From: Spiroplasma endosymbiont of Dioctria linearis
Lineage (GTDB): Bacteria; Bacillota_I; Bacilli_A; Mycoplasmatales; Mycoplasmataceae
Assembly (NCBI RefSeq): GCF_964030865.1
Contig: NZ_OZ034984.1
Coordinates: 682,001-746,000, forward strand
Direction of reading: 5' to 3'
Length of the DNA: 64,000 bases
Shown: in pieces, positions 1 to 12,523 of the stretch
Layout: each line of letters begins with the position of its first letter
How positions within the stretch are numbered: position 1 is the stretch's first letter
Notes under the pieces: model-generated
Told to the model about the DNA's origin: nothing
What the model saw: the letters and a program-made list of their open reading frames with translations, nothing else
The model's database searches: none
Translations under genes and position numbers: made by a program

Positions 1-94
1 AGGCCTATTTTTAAAGGTTATCTTGCCTAGAACAGTTATAATTAAAAGATAAATAATTTTGAGTTTATAAAATAAAAATTAAATAAACAAAAGT

Positions 95-385
95 CTATTT
101 AATAAATGCAAAAGATATATTTTTTGGTTTTACTTTTAAAGTTTTATAAATAGAATCATTAATAACTGAAGTTGCTTTAACTCCATCCATAAAAAATTTT
201 CCTTGACCAAGCGCGTATACTCTTACCAAAATAAATAGATCAGTTTCCTGATGAATAGTTACACTTACATTTATACTTTTATAGCCAACTGCAATTGAAA
301 TAACATCAAATTCAATTATTTTACTTAGTATTTTTTCATCTATTTCTAGATTACCTCTAGAGTTTCTTTCAATAGATATGTACAT
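95..385 (-). CDS. Asp23/Gls24 family protein
   Basis: This 96-residue cytosolic protein resembles the Asp23/Gls24 (YloU-like) family of Firmicutes and Mollicutes, which is linked to envelope stress and is of uncertain biochemical role. It has the family's early 'GNLEIDEKILSKIIEFDV' stretch and the alternating beta pattern that follows. A GTG nine bases upstream is possible, but AGAGGTG lies six bases before the ATG at 385, so that ATG is preferred. It follows efp closely and is probably co-transcribed with it. Nothing recognisable is coded between it and the left window edge. Confidence 0.7.
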   Translation of the reverse strand: MYISIERNSRGNLEIDEKILSKIIEFDVISIAVGYKSINVSVTIHQETDLFILVRVYALGQGKFFMDGVKATSVINDSIYKTLKVKPKNISFAFIK

Positions 386-409
386 ATCATTCACCTCTAA
401 TTTCTTATT

Positions 410-967
410 TTAGTTTGCTCTTCCTGCATATTTTCCATCAGTAGTATTAATTAACACTTTTTCTCCTTCTTTAATAAATAAAGGAACAGTTATTTCTAAT
501 CCTGTTTCAACTTTTGCCTTTTTTTGAGCTCCACTAGTTGTATCACCTTTAACAGCAGGTTCAGCTTCAACTATTGTTAGTTCTATTTTTTCAGGAATAG
601 TTATTCCCAGAATTTCACCATCATACTCTGTCATTTTTACCATAATACCATCTGTTATAAATTTTAATTCTCATTCTAATTTTGCTGAAGCAATTTCCAC
701 TTGTTCATAATTTTCAGTATTCATTAAAACACAATTTGAACCATCATTATATAAAAATTGCATATCCTTTTTCTCAATTAAAGCCTTATCTACTTTTTCT
801 CCCCCTGTAAAAGTAATTTCAACTCTTGCTGCAGTTCTCAAATTTTTAACTTTTACTGTTACTTTTCCCTGTTGTCTACCTGTTTTAGAAAATGAGTTTT
901 CCAAAACAACAAAAATATTCCCATCATATAAGAATGTATTTCCAGGTCTTAAATCGTTTACTGACAT
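410..967 (-). CDS. efp: Translation elongation factor P
   Basis: EF-P binds ribosomes stalled at polyproline and stimulates peptide-bond formation. Reading the TGA at 668-670 as Trp joins two pieces into a 185-aa protein, the usual EF-P length, with the N-terminal KOW-like domain and two OB domains. The start is supported by AAAGGGAG upstream of the ATG at 967. The loop that normally carries the modified lysine reads SKTGRQQG here, so position 31, equivalent to Bacillus subtilis Lys32, is arginine. The gene sits between fmt and the Asp23-like gene on the same strand. Confidence 0.95.
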
Positions 968-1057
968 AAAATAATCTCCCTTTAATGTATCTAAATAAAT
1001 TATATATAAAAAATGCTCTCTTGTGCTAATTTGAAAGAATTTATTTGTAAATAAAAA

Positions 1058-2005
1058 TTAGTTAAAAATTAAACCCACTTTTATAGGTGAATTTGGATCT
1101 TTAAAAGTAGATGCACTAACCATTTTTTTACCTTCTCTTTGAAGTTCAATAATTTTTAAAAATCCATTAGTTGTATTTACAATTATTCCCTCTTTATCAA
1201 TGGCAATTATTTCTCCATTAGCAAATATTTTATCTAATGTCATTATTTTCTCTTCATCTTTTATAACTCTTGCTGATTTTATTTTAATTCTTTCTTGGTC
1301 AATATATGTAAAAGCAATTGGTTGAGGGCTCAAAGCTCTAATAAAATTACAAATTTGCTCAGCTGATTTATTTCAGTCTATTTTTTCTTCTTCATTTTTT
1401 AAATTATATGCGAAGCTAACTTTAGTTTCATCTTGTTGAACTCCAATTAATTGCCCTTTTAATATTTGTAATAAACTTTCTTCTATCATTTTTTTACCTA
1501 AAACGGCCATTTTTTGAAAAACTGAATCAGCGTTATCTTCTGGTGTAATTAAAATTTCTGCTTGGCAATACACATCACCTGCATCCATCTTTTTAATCAT
1601 TTTCATTAATGAAATACCAGTTTTGCTTTCTCCATTCATAATTGCATATTGTATCGGGCTTCCCCCTCTGTATTTTGGTAAAAGACTTGCATGAACATTA
1701 ATACAATTTTTAAAGAGATCTAAAATTGGTTGAGTAATAAATTGACCATAAGCACAAGTAATCATAAAATCTGCTTCTAGACTTTTTAATTCATCATAAA
1801 TTTGTGAAATCTTAAAAGGTTGAAATAGTCTATAATTTTTGCTTAAACTATATTCTTTTACTGGTGAGAACTTAATTTCCTTTTTTCTACCAATTTGCTT
1901 GTCAGGTTGAGTAATAATACCAACAATTGTTAGGCCAGTTTTTTCTATACCTTTTAAAATCTCAACTGATATATCAGGAGTACCACAAAATATCACTTTA
2001 AACAT
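1058..2005 (-). CDS. fmt: Methionyl-tRNA formyltransferase
   Basis: The enzyme formylates the amino group of Met-tRNA(fMet) using 10-formyltetrahydrofolate. Reading the in-frame TGA after 'NEEEKID' as Trp gives 315 residues, the normal length. The N-terminal domain shows 'VIFCGTPDIS', the folate-site 'INVHASLLPKYRGGSP' with the conserved Asn and His, and the later 'MDAGDVY'. The C-terminal domain contains 'ALSPQPIAFT', typical of the family. Its ATG overlaps the stop of the upstream DUF2779 gene as TAATG, which implies coupled translation. Confidence 0.96.
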
Positions 2006-4080
2006 TAATTCTCATCCTCTCTTAATTTCATAAGATCTTCTAAAAAATTAGGATTATATTCCTTAACAATATCTACAACTTTTTGTAAAACTACAATCAT
2101 GGCTAATGTATCTCTGTCACAATATTTAAGCATATCCTCTTTTAAAATTATTTCATATTCTTCTTGACTAATTACATTATCTAAAAATTGTCTGAAAGTT
2201 TGACTTGCTTTATCACCTTTATTAATTTTTAGATCCTTGTAACTCAAACTACTATCCAAAGCAGGTTGAGTTTTTTTAATTGAATATGATCCTCTAAACT
2301 CTGGATGATAAATTAATCAATTGTCTCCACTTTTTCTGAAAAATTCCATTAAGTCAATAGTATTCATATAAATGTAAGTCAAGGGAATTGTGAATTGAGG
2401 ATAACAATAAATAAGATTTTTTAAAACTCCCTTTTCAAAAGATTTATTATATGCCACATAAATACCTGGACCATATTTAAAACAATCTCTAATAAAATTT
2501 AATAAAAATTGCGGTCTTGGATCTTCTTGATTACTTGCAATAAAGTTTAAATGTTTCATTGTATTTATTGGGTCATTAAAATCGTAATTTGGATTATCAA
2601 TAACGTGAATTGAATATTGAAATGGAATTTGTTGGTAAGCTCAAGAATTATCATACTTAGGAATTGCTCACTTTACTGTTTCAAAGTCGTACATATAAAC
2701 TGGATAATCATAATATTGTTTTAAATTTTTTAAGATTGTTTCATATGAACCAGCTTTGATAATATCTTTGGCTGTAATTTTTTTATTTTTTATAAAATTA
2801 GAAACAACATTAATTACTCTTTTTTCATCTTGCTTAAACAAATGTTTAGAATTATAAATATATTTATTATCTTCTACATCCTTAATATTTTCAATATAAA
2901 TGTCTTTTGGAAATAATGAGTGTATAACTGCTGCAGATGCTTTAAATCTTGATAATTCGTAAAGATTAAACTTGCTTTTATCATAATATGGAACAACATG
3001 TTGACAATATTTTTCATCAAGTTTATAGCTTAATTTTGCATATTCCAATTTAATTTTTTTACACTTTTCATTAAATAAATTCTCTTTTGTTTCAAAAAAA
3101 GCTGATATCTCCGCTATACAACCATCAAAATAGAAATCATTTGCTTCCATTCCTTCAATTAAACTATTAATTTTTGGAAGTTTTATAGAATTCTCCAATT
3201 TATCTGTAATTCTTATTAATTGTGAATATATTAAATCAGATTCACCACTAATTGGAAGTTTTAAATCCTTAGTTTTAGGTTCTATATCATTTTCATAATC
3301 TATATCATATAAATCTGATACTTTAAAGTCTCGTCTTTCTTCTTTAATACCAATTCCTCTAATATAGTCTCTATTTATTAGGCCTATTTTTACATCATCA
3401 ACAATATAACCATTTTTCTCTAAAACTTTTTTTTGATACATAATATCAAGAAAATGCTCAGTCTTTGAAGAGGTTGACCCCTTAAATTCAACAATTGTAA
3501 CGTGCTTATTACCATTGTTAATTAAAACGTCACATCTAACTCTTAACATAGAGTCATTAGCTTCAAAAGTGGGTTCGAACAAATACTTTATATTATTATT
3601 TTCTAAAATCTCACGTGTTTTTTGAATTGTTTGACTATATTCCATTTCCTGAAAATCAAAATATTCAAAATTTGTTTTTTTCACTGAGTTCTCTTCATAT
3701 AATTTTTCAATAAAATACTCCCTAGCAGCTTCACCAACTGCCAATCCATCAACAATTGTTTCTGCAGGAAGCCCTGATATCTCAAAACCATTAAGATCAT
3801 TTAATTGTTTAATTAATAAATCTTTTTGATTAGACTCCTCTTTTGATAAAAGACTTTCTTCTTTTGTTAATAAATCAGAATATAAATCAATTGCATTAAA
3901 TCCAGACGAAGAATTAAAATCATCTTCTGTGTTCATTTCAACTTTGTAATGAGTTTCCAGAATCTTATTTTTTTTCAAATTAATAATTGTTTTAAAATTT
4001 TCTAAATTATGAAAAATTCAAGCTATTTTTGGGCAAACGCCCATATATCTTTTAAAATCTTCTTTTGTAACTACTTTCAT
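2005..4080 (-). CDS. DUF2779 protein: Cas4-like plus DEDD-type nuclease domains
   Basis: This 691-aa protein is assembled through several in-frame TGA(Trp) codons. The start was moved to the ATG at 4080, which gives 'MKVVTKEDFKRYMGVCPKIAWI', the usual beginning of DUF2779 proteins. Around residues 160-215 a PD-(D/E)XK pattern is visible (RCDVL, then VEFKG, then a conserved Q), as in Cas4/RecB nucleases. The C-terminal third starts with 'MYDFET' and later has 'YVAYNKSFEKGVL' and 'YCDRDTLAMI', a DEDD/RNase H-like exonuclease pattern. The biological role is unknown; DNA or RNA repair or processing is an inference. It is coupled to fmt by a TAATG overlap. Confidence 0.85.
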
Positions 4081-4119
4081 CTTATAATCCCCTAAACAAA
4101 AAACATATTATAAAATATG

Positions 4120-4749
4120 TTACTTATTTCTTCTTGGTACAAATTTAACTGTTGTTGCCTTAATAGCTTTATCCATTTGAAGAGAAATATCCTTATTACT
4201 TTTTTGAGTTTTTTTCTCAACTTTGATATTTTTAAGTTCCTCTTTAACTTGAGTTTTATGCTCAATAGTTTTTAACTTTTCTTCTTTTTTAAGTACAACT
4301 TTTTCTTGTTTTGTTAATTTAACTTTTTTTTCTGCAATGGCTATCCTTCTTTTTGTATTTTCAAGGTCAATTTCACCATTAACTTGTCAAGCAGTTACAT
4401 AGTTATTTTTTCCTGATTTTGTAGTAATTCCTTCTACTTCATATGCATTAGTTGAAATTAACTTATTTGTTTTTGGTTCAAACATTTGAACAACAACATC
4501 AAAAACATCTCTATATTTGTACTCTACACCTTTTCTAGCATAAACCTTTTCATATTCAACTTTAATGTTTTTAATGTTCTGTGTTTTTGCCAGATAGTTT
4601 TTAATTTCTTCTTTAACTACTTTTTTTCTTTTTTGTTGTTCAACTTTTTGAGCTTTTTTACTTGTTATTGATGAAACTATAACAAATATTAAAACAACTA
4701 AAACAACAACTCCAATTACAATAGTACTTGTTGAACTACTTAGTAACAT
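4120..4749 (-). CDS. Membrane-anchored basic protein of unknown function
   Basis: I do not recognise this 209-aa protein. The sequence shows an N-terminal hydrophobic helix at residues 8-28 (VIGVVVLVVLIFVIVSS), followed by a Lys-rich cytoplasmic part with a middle beta-rich region. The tail after residue 130 is strongly charged and probably coiled-coil, with repeated KxEK and VKKEEK patterns. One in-frame TGA (Trp) lies after 'KNNYVTA'. It lies between mnmA and the DUF2779 gene, 47 bases after the mnmA stop. A weak AT-only hairpin overlaps its stop codon. Confidence 0.7.
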
Positions 4750-4796
4750 GTAACTTTACACCTTCTTCTAATTCTTTTTTATTTTAACTCATTTTT

Positions 4797-5939
<1,143 letters not shown>

Positions 5940-7664
5940 TTATTTATTTTTTTTCTTTTCCTTTTTTAATAGTTTACTAATTTTTTTATCTACTTTTGAG
6001 TCATTATATCAATCCTCAAATGAATCAAAATTAAAAGAGTTTTGATTTTGATTCTTAGTTAATTTTGATTTTACTTGTAAGCTTTCTACAAGTTGAGTTG
6101 TACCACCATCTTTTTCAAAAAAATCAGTTTTAACCTTATTTTTTTTATTTCTACTTTCAAGACTATTAAAAGCTTTTTGAAGATCATCAACTGTATTTGC
6201 AATAGTGTAATCAGAGTTATTTATTACTGGTAATGAGTAATTATTATCCTCTTTAAAGAATAAATTTAACTCCTTTGTATCTAAATCAGCACTTGGAAGC
6301 GTATTGCTAATGTTTAAAGCTTTATCATTATTCTTTTTCGCATTTTCATCTTCAAAATTGACATGCACAATTTTATCCATTTTTTGTTCTGCTTCAATTT
6401 TAGTTTCTGAATTTTGTTTGATATTCATTTCATCTCTTTCAATTTCTAATTTTTGAAGTTTTTTATCATCTTCAATTTCTTGCAGATCTTGAAGACTTTT
6501 ATGTTCTTCAAGATTTTGTTTTTCAATTACTTTTTTCTGTTCCTCAAGTGCTTTTGATTGTTCATCATGAAGTCTTTTTTCTGCTAGTTTTTTTTGAATT
6601 ATTAATTTTCTATTAGTTAACCATCGCTCTTCTGTCATTTTTCTTTTTTCTTCTAATAGTTTTATTTGTGCTAATCCATTTTCTTCTTCTAATTCTACTT
6701 CAATTAGTTTTTTTTCAGCTAAGAATTTTTGTTCCATTAAAATTTTTTCCTCATTTAGTTTTTTATTTTCAGCTAAAAGTTTATTTTCTACTAATAATTT
6801 TTCTTCCATTAATCTTTTATTTTCTGTTAACAACTTATTTTCTACTAATAACATATTTGCAGATAATAATTTTTCATCATCTAACTGATTCTCAAAGAAT
6901 TCTTTTTTATTATCAAAATTTATTTTATCTTTTGCATTATTTTTGTCTTCTTCTTTATTAATTTTAGAAAAAAATACAGTTTCATTATCTTTTTTATCTA
7001 AATCTACTTCAATTGATTTTTGAACTAAAGAACTCTCTTTTTCTTTATTTACTTTGTTTTTTACAACTTCTTTATTATTATTATTAAAAATATCAGTTAT
7101 TTGTTCTGAAGTCATTTCCACAGTTTTTTTAATCTCATCAATTTTTTTATTTAATGAAACTTCTAACTCTTTTAGTTCTTGTTGATAAGAATTTGTTTTA
7201 GGTATTAAATTCTCATTTCTAGCTAAATTATAGTTTTTAAATTTATTATTTGGTTTTAAATCAATATTTAATTTATTAAGAAGATAATCTTTATCATTTT
7301 GTTCATTTTCATAACTTCTTACTCTTAAATCAATAATTTCTTTTCTAATATCAGATCTTCTAGGCATAATCATTTTATCAACTAAATTAATTGACTCATA
7401 TTTGTTATTCCCAATATCAGTTTTTTGAAAAGCCAAATTATTTGAATTTTCTGGAGCAAAAAAATGAGAATTAGCATTTTGAACAAGATCAATTTTTGAT
7501 ATGTTTTTTGTTTTAAATTCCATTGTTTTATCCAATTCTGTTAAAATTGTCTCTCCAGAGTTTTCATCAAATCATAGTTTATTTGTATGAAAATCCCCTA
7601 AGTTTTCATCAAATGAATTTGTTAAATTTTTATTAATTTTTAGAACTTTTATTTTATCAGACAT
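5940..7664 (-). CDS. Large charged coiled-coil protein of unknown function
   Basis: This 574-aa protein has no signal peptide or membrane helix and is very rich in Lys, Glu, Asn and Leu. The start is the ATG at 7664. Residues about 260-370 are a heptad-like coiled coil built from tandem degenerate units of the form L-x-E-N/E-K-x-L. The C-terminus continues through a TGA(Trp) to a short basic tail. A cytoskeletal or scaffolding function would fit the shape but is only inference. It lies directly upstream of mnmA (15-base gap) and is separated from dnaJ by a terminator. Confidence 0.75.
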
Positions 7665-7729
7665 AATAAACCTCACTAACTAATTATACAATAATTAGTG
7701 GCTATGAAAAATAATACTTTATGTAAAAA

Positions 7730-7748
7730 AATAACCTTCAAGGTTATT
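7730..7748 (-). terminator. Intrinsic terminator of the dnaK/dnaJ unit
   Basis: An 8-bp inverted repeat AATAACCT/AGGTTATT with a 3-base loop is followed on the minus strand by a run of six T. It overlaps the dnaJ stop codon, so it ends the hrcA-grpE-dnaK-dnaJ transcript. Confidence 0.8.
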
Positions 7749-8871
7749 CTTCTAAATTATTTGTAACTTTAAAATTAGTTGAGTCTGATATGCTTTGCAA
7801 TTTTTCTCTCTCGCTTTTTTCAAGATCTTTTGGAATTACAAAATTAACTTCTAATAATAAATTACCTCTGTGAGATGATTTAACACCTTTATATAGTCCA
7901 TAATTTTTAACAGTAATAATATCTCCATTTTTGATACCTTTTGGTATTTTTACATTAATATTTCCATCTAATGTTTTTATAGAAATTTCATTTGCCAGAA
8001 TAGCATCTAGATAACTTATATCAAATTTAAATTTGATATCAAACTCATTCACTATTGCTAATTTTTTGGAACCATTCAGATGTATATCTGCATATAAATG
8101 ACCACGCTCTCCACCATTTGGAGAATAGTTTCCTGCATTTCTTAAAACAATTTGCTGACCTGGAACTAAACCTTTTGGTATTGGCATCATGACAGTTTCC
8201 TTTTTAAGAACAGTTGCATGTCCTCTACAAGTTTTACATGGATTCTTATTTTCTTTTCCATTTCCTTTACATTTTGGACAAGATTGTTGTGTTTGAAATT
8301 TAGCAATACCCATATCTTGAAGTACAGTAACTACACCGTGTCCATTACACACTTCACACTCAACAATATCTGATTTCGATTTTGCACCAGTTCCATCACA
8401 ATCATCACATTTTGAAATTAAATCCATTTTAATTTCTTTGTCAACTCCAAATAATAATTCTTTTAGAGTTAAATTAACATCTATTACAACATCTTTTCCT
8501 CTTGAAGTTCTTGCTCTTGAAGAAGAACTACCTCTTCCTCCAAAAAAATTAGAAAAGATGTCTGAGAAAAAGTCTCCAGCTCCTCCCATATTTGAGAAGA
8601 AGTCTCCGAATCCTTGTCCAAATCCACCACCAAAACCAGAACCCATTCCACTTAATCCATCGTGACCAAATTGATCATAAGCTTGACGTTTATTTGCATC
8701 TAATAATACCTCAGCTGCTTCTGTAGCTTCTTTAAACTTTTCTTCTGCATCCGGTTCTTTACAAATATCTGGGTGGTATTTTTTAGCTAATTTACGATAT
8801 GCTTTTTTGATATCATCTTCAGATGAAGATTTGGCAATACCCAAAATTTCATAGTAATCTCTTTTAGCCAT
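7744..8871 (-). CDS. dnaJ: Chaperone DnaJ (Hsp40)
   Basis: DnaJ delivers unfolded clients to DnaK and stimulates its ATPase. The 375-aa protein has the J domain at residues 1-65 with the HPD motif (KKYHPDIC), a Gly/Phe-rich linker at about 70-115, four CxxCxGxG-type zinc repeats at about 150-215, and the C-terminal substrate domains. It is the last gene of the hrcA-grpE-dnaK-dnaJ run. A terminator-like hairpin stands between dnaK and dnaJ, so its level is probably lower than that of DnaK. AGAAAGG precedes the ATG. Confidence 0.98.
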   Translation of the reverse strand: MAKRDYYEILGIAKSSSEDDIKKAYRKLAKKYHPDICKEPDAEEKFKEATEAAEVLLDANKRQAYDQFGHDGLSGMGSGFGGGFGQGFGDFFSNMGGAGDFFSDIFSNFFGGRGSSSSRARTSRGKDVVIDVNLTLKELLFGVDKEIKMDLISKCDDCDGTGAKSKSDIVECEVCNGHGVVTVLQDMGIAKFQTQQSCPKCKGNGKENKNPCKTCRGHATVLKKETVMMPIPKGLVPGQQIVLRNAGNYSPNGGERGHLYADIHLNGSKKLAIVNEFDIKFKFDISYLDAILANEISIKTLDGNINVKIPKGIKNGDIITVKNYGLYKGVKSSHRGNLLLEVNFVIPKDLEKSEREKLQSISDSTNFKVTNNLEE

Positions 8872-8894
8872 AATATACCTTCTTTCTTATCTTT

Positions 8895-8923
8895 AAAAAA
8901 CAACTACAAATTAGTTGTTTTTT
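8895..8923 (-). terminator. Hairpin between dnaK and dnaJ
   Basis: The arms AAAAAACAACTA and TAGTTGTTTTTT with a 5-base loop form an intrinsic terminator or attenuator on the minus strand just after the dnaK stop. Read-through would be needed to express dnaJ, unless an unseen promoter exists in the short gap. Confidence 0.7.
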
Positions 8924-8927
8924 AAAA

Positions 8928-10796
<1,869 letters not shown>

Positions 10797-11435
10797 TTAC
10801 TCTGCAACTTTTACAGCTGCATGTTTAATAACTCTATCATGTAATTTATAACCATTTGAAACAACAATTGCTATTTTTCCTGATTTAAATTCTTCACTTT
10901 TTACTTGCTCAATTGCAGAATGCAATTCTGGATTGAAATCATCTCCTGGTTTTACAACAACCATTGCTACACCAGCATTTGTTAATGCTTGGTCAATTTG
11001 ATTAATAATCATTTCAAATCCCATTAAATAATTTTTAATTTCAGCATTATCAGGAGTTGAATTTAAAACTCCTCTAAACATATCTATTGCTGGAATCAAT
11101 TCCGAAGCTAATTTTTCACCGCCATACTTTCTAACCAAAACACTTTCATTTTGAAATCTTCTAACTGTATTTTGATTATCAGCTACCGCAATTAATCTTG
11201 CTTCTTCTAGTTTTGCAATTTCATCATTCAATGCTATAAACTCTAATTCCAATTTTTCAATATTAGAAAGTTCTTCAACATTAACTTCCTTATTTTTTTT
11301 GTCTTCAGTTTTTATATTCTTATGATCTTTATCAGACTTTTCATCTTTAATTTCTTTTGTTTTTGGATTTATATTTAATTCTTTTTTAATATTTTCAAAT
11401 AGATCCAAAATTTTTTTCATTTTTTCTTTTTCCAT
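10797..11435 (-). CDS. grpE: Nucleotide exchange factor GrpE
   Basis: GrpE releases ADP from DnaK. The 212-aa protein has a charged N-terminus, a long helical dimerisation region (residues about 60-130, with 'RRFQNESVLVRKYGGEKLASELIPAIDMF'-like family signature spread along it), and the C-terminal beta domain with 'VVVKPGDDFNPELHSAIEQV'. Its ribosome-binding site AGGAG lies inside the last codons of hrcA, two bases before it, so translation is coupled to hrcA. Confidence 0.97.
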   Translation of the reverse strand: MEKEKMKKILDLFENIKKELNINPKTKEIKDEKSDKDHKNIKTEDKKNKEVNVEELSNIEKLELEFIALNDEIAKLEEARLIAVADNQNTVRRFQNESVLVRKYGGEKLASELIPAIDMFRGVLNSTPDNAEIKNYLMGFEMIINQIDQALTNAGVAMVVVKPGDDFNPELHSAIEQVKSEEFKSGKIAIVVSNGYKLHDRVIKHAAVKVAE

Positions 11436-11437
11436 TT

Positions 11438-12457
11438 TTATTCTCCTTCCAACAAAAATTTTTCTTCAATTTTATTGCTTATTCATTCTAAAAGTTTTGA
11501 TACTTTATCATATTCAATTCTTTTAGGCCCAACTAGAGCTAAAGCACCTTTGCCCCCACCTTTTGTGGGAAAGTTTGTTCCAATAACTGCAATATCATCA
11601 TTTTCATTGCCTGTTTCTAAACCAATAGCTACAGTTGTTTTGTTTGTTTTACTTTGGTAATTAAATCAAACAAAGGGAGAAGCATTTTCAATAAACTGAA
11701 TAATATCTTTTATCTTATTTGCATCATTAAACTCTGGGTTTTCTAATAAATATTTAACACCACTTGTTCTTGATTTATTTGAATCTGTATGTATTAAAGC
11801 CCCTATTAAAGTTTGTAATACAAACTCATATTTTTTAACTTGTTGCCTTAATACAGGAATCATTGCTTGTGATTTTGTTTCAATTTCAGAAATTTTAGAA
11901 TTTACTAATCTTTCATTAAATAAATCAATTGATAATCTTAGTTCTTCTAAAGTTATTGAATCAAGATTTATGTTTTTATTTTCAATTGCTCCATTTGAAA
12001 GAACAAATATTACAACTGCAGATTTATTTGAAATAGGTATCAACTCAATTTTTGATAAGAGTAACTCACCATTTACTTCTGAAGTCGCAACAACTGTTGC
12101 TAATTTTGTCATTTCGCTTAATATTGATGAAGTCTTTTCTAAAATCTCATCAATAGTGGCTCCTCTTTTTTTAAAGATCTCATTAATCTGAACTTTGATA
12201 TCTTCAATGTTATTCGATTCCATAAGATTATCAACATAGTATCTATAACCTTTTGTTGAAGGAACTTTTCCTGAAGAAGTATGAGCTTTTTCTAAAAAGC
12301 CTTGTTCCTCTAGAAATGCTGATTCATTTCTAATTGTTGCAGAAGATACTTCCATTGTTAATACCTCTTGAATCCTTTTAGAACCTACTGGTAATGCAGT
12401 TTTAATATATTCTTCTATAATGGATTTTAAAATTAGGTTTTGACGTTTTGTTAACAA
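11438..12457 (-). CDS. hrcA: Heat-inducible repressor HrcA
   Basis: HrcA is the repressor that binds CIRCE elements to control class I heat-shock genes. The 339-aa protein begins with the winged-helix 'LTKRQNLILKSIIEEYI' and 'VSSATIRNESAFLEEQGFL', followed by the GAF-like domain. The last 70 residues are added by reading a TGA as Trp. The start codon is TTG at 12457, chosen because GGAGGTG lies seven bases upstream and the family begins at 'LT.RQ..IL'. Its own CIRCE lies 40 bases upstream. Confidence 0.96.
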
Positions 12458-12496
12458 TTAAAAACACCTCCATAACAATACATTTCTAGTTTATCA

Positions 12497-12523
12497 ATAG
12501 CACTCTTAATAATCAAGTGCTAA
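12497..12523 (-). promoter_or_regulatory. CIRCE operator of the hrcA operon
   Basis: The sequence ATAGCACTC-N9-AAGTGCTAA differs from the CIRCE consensus TTAGCACTC-N9-GAGTGCTAA by one base in each half. It lies upstream of hrcA, as expected for autoregulation. It overlaps the TAG stop codon of clpB (12520-12522). A candidate -35 (TTGATT) falls inside it on the minus strand. Confidence 0.93.

Noticed and set aside
4102-4122. Terminator after the 209-aa gene.
   Set aside because: The stem is made only of A/T pairs and has no clear T-run, so it is too weak to claim.
8438-8665. Plus-strand ORF of 75 codons inside dnaJ.
   Set aside because: It is the antisense shadow of the Gly/Phe-rich linker of DnaJ, with Pro-rich content and no ribosome-binding site.
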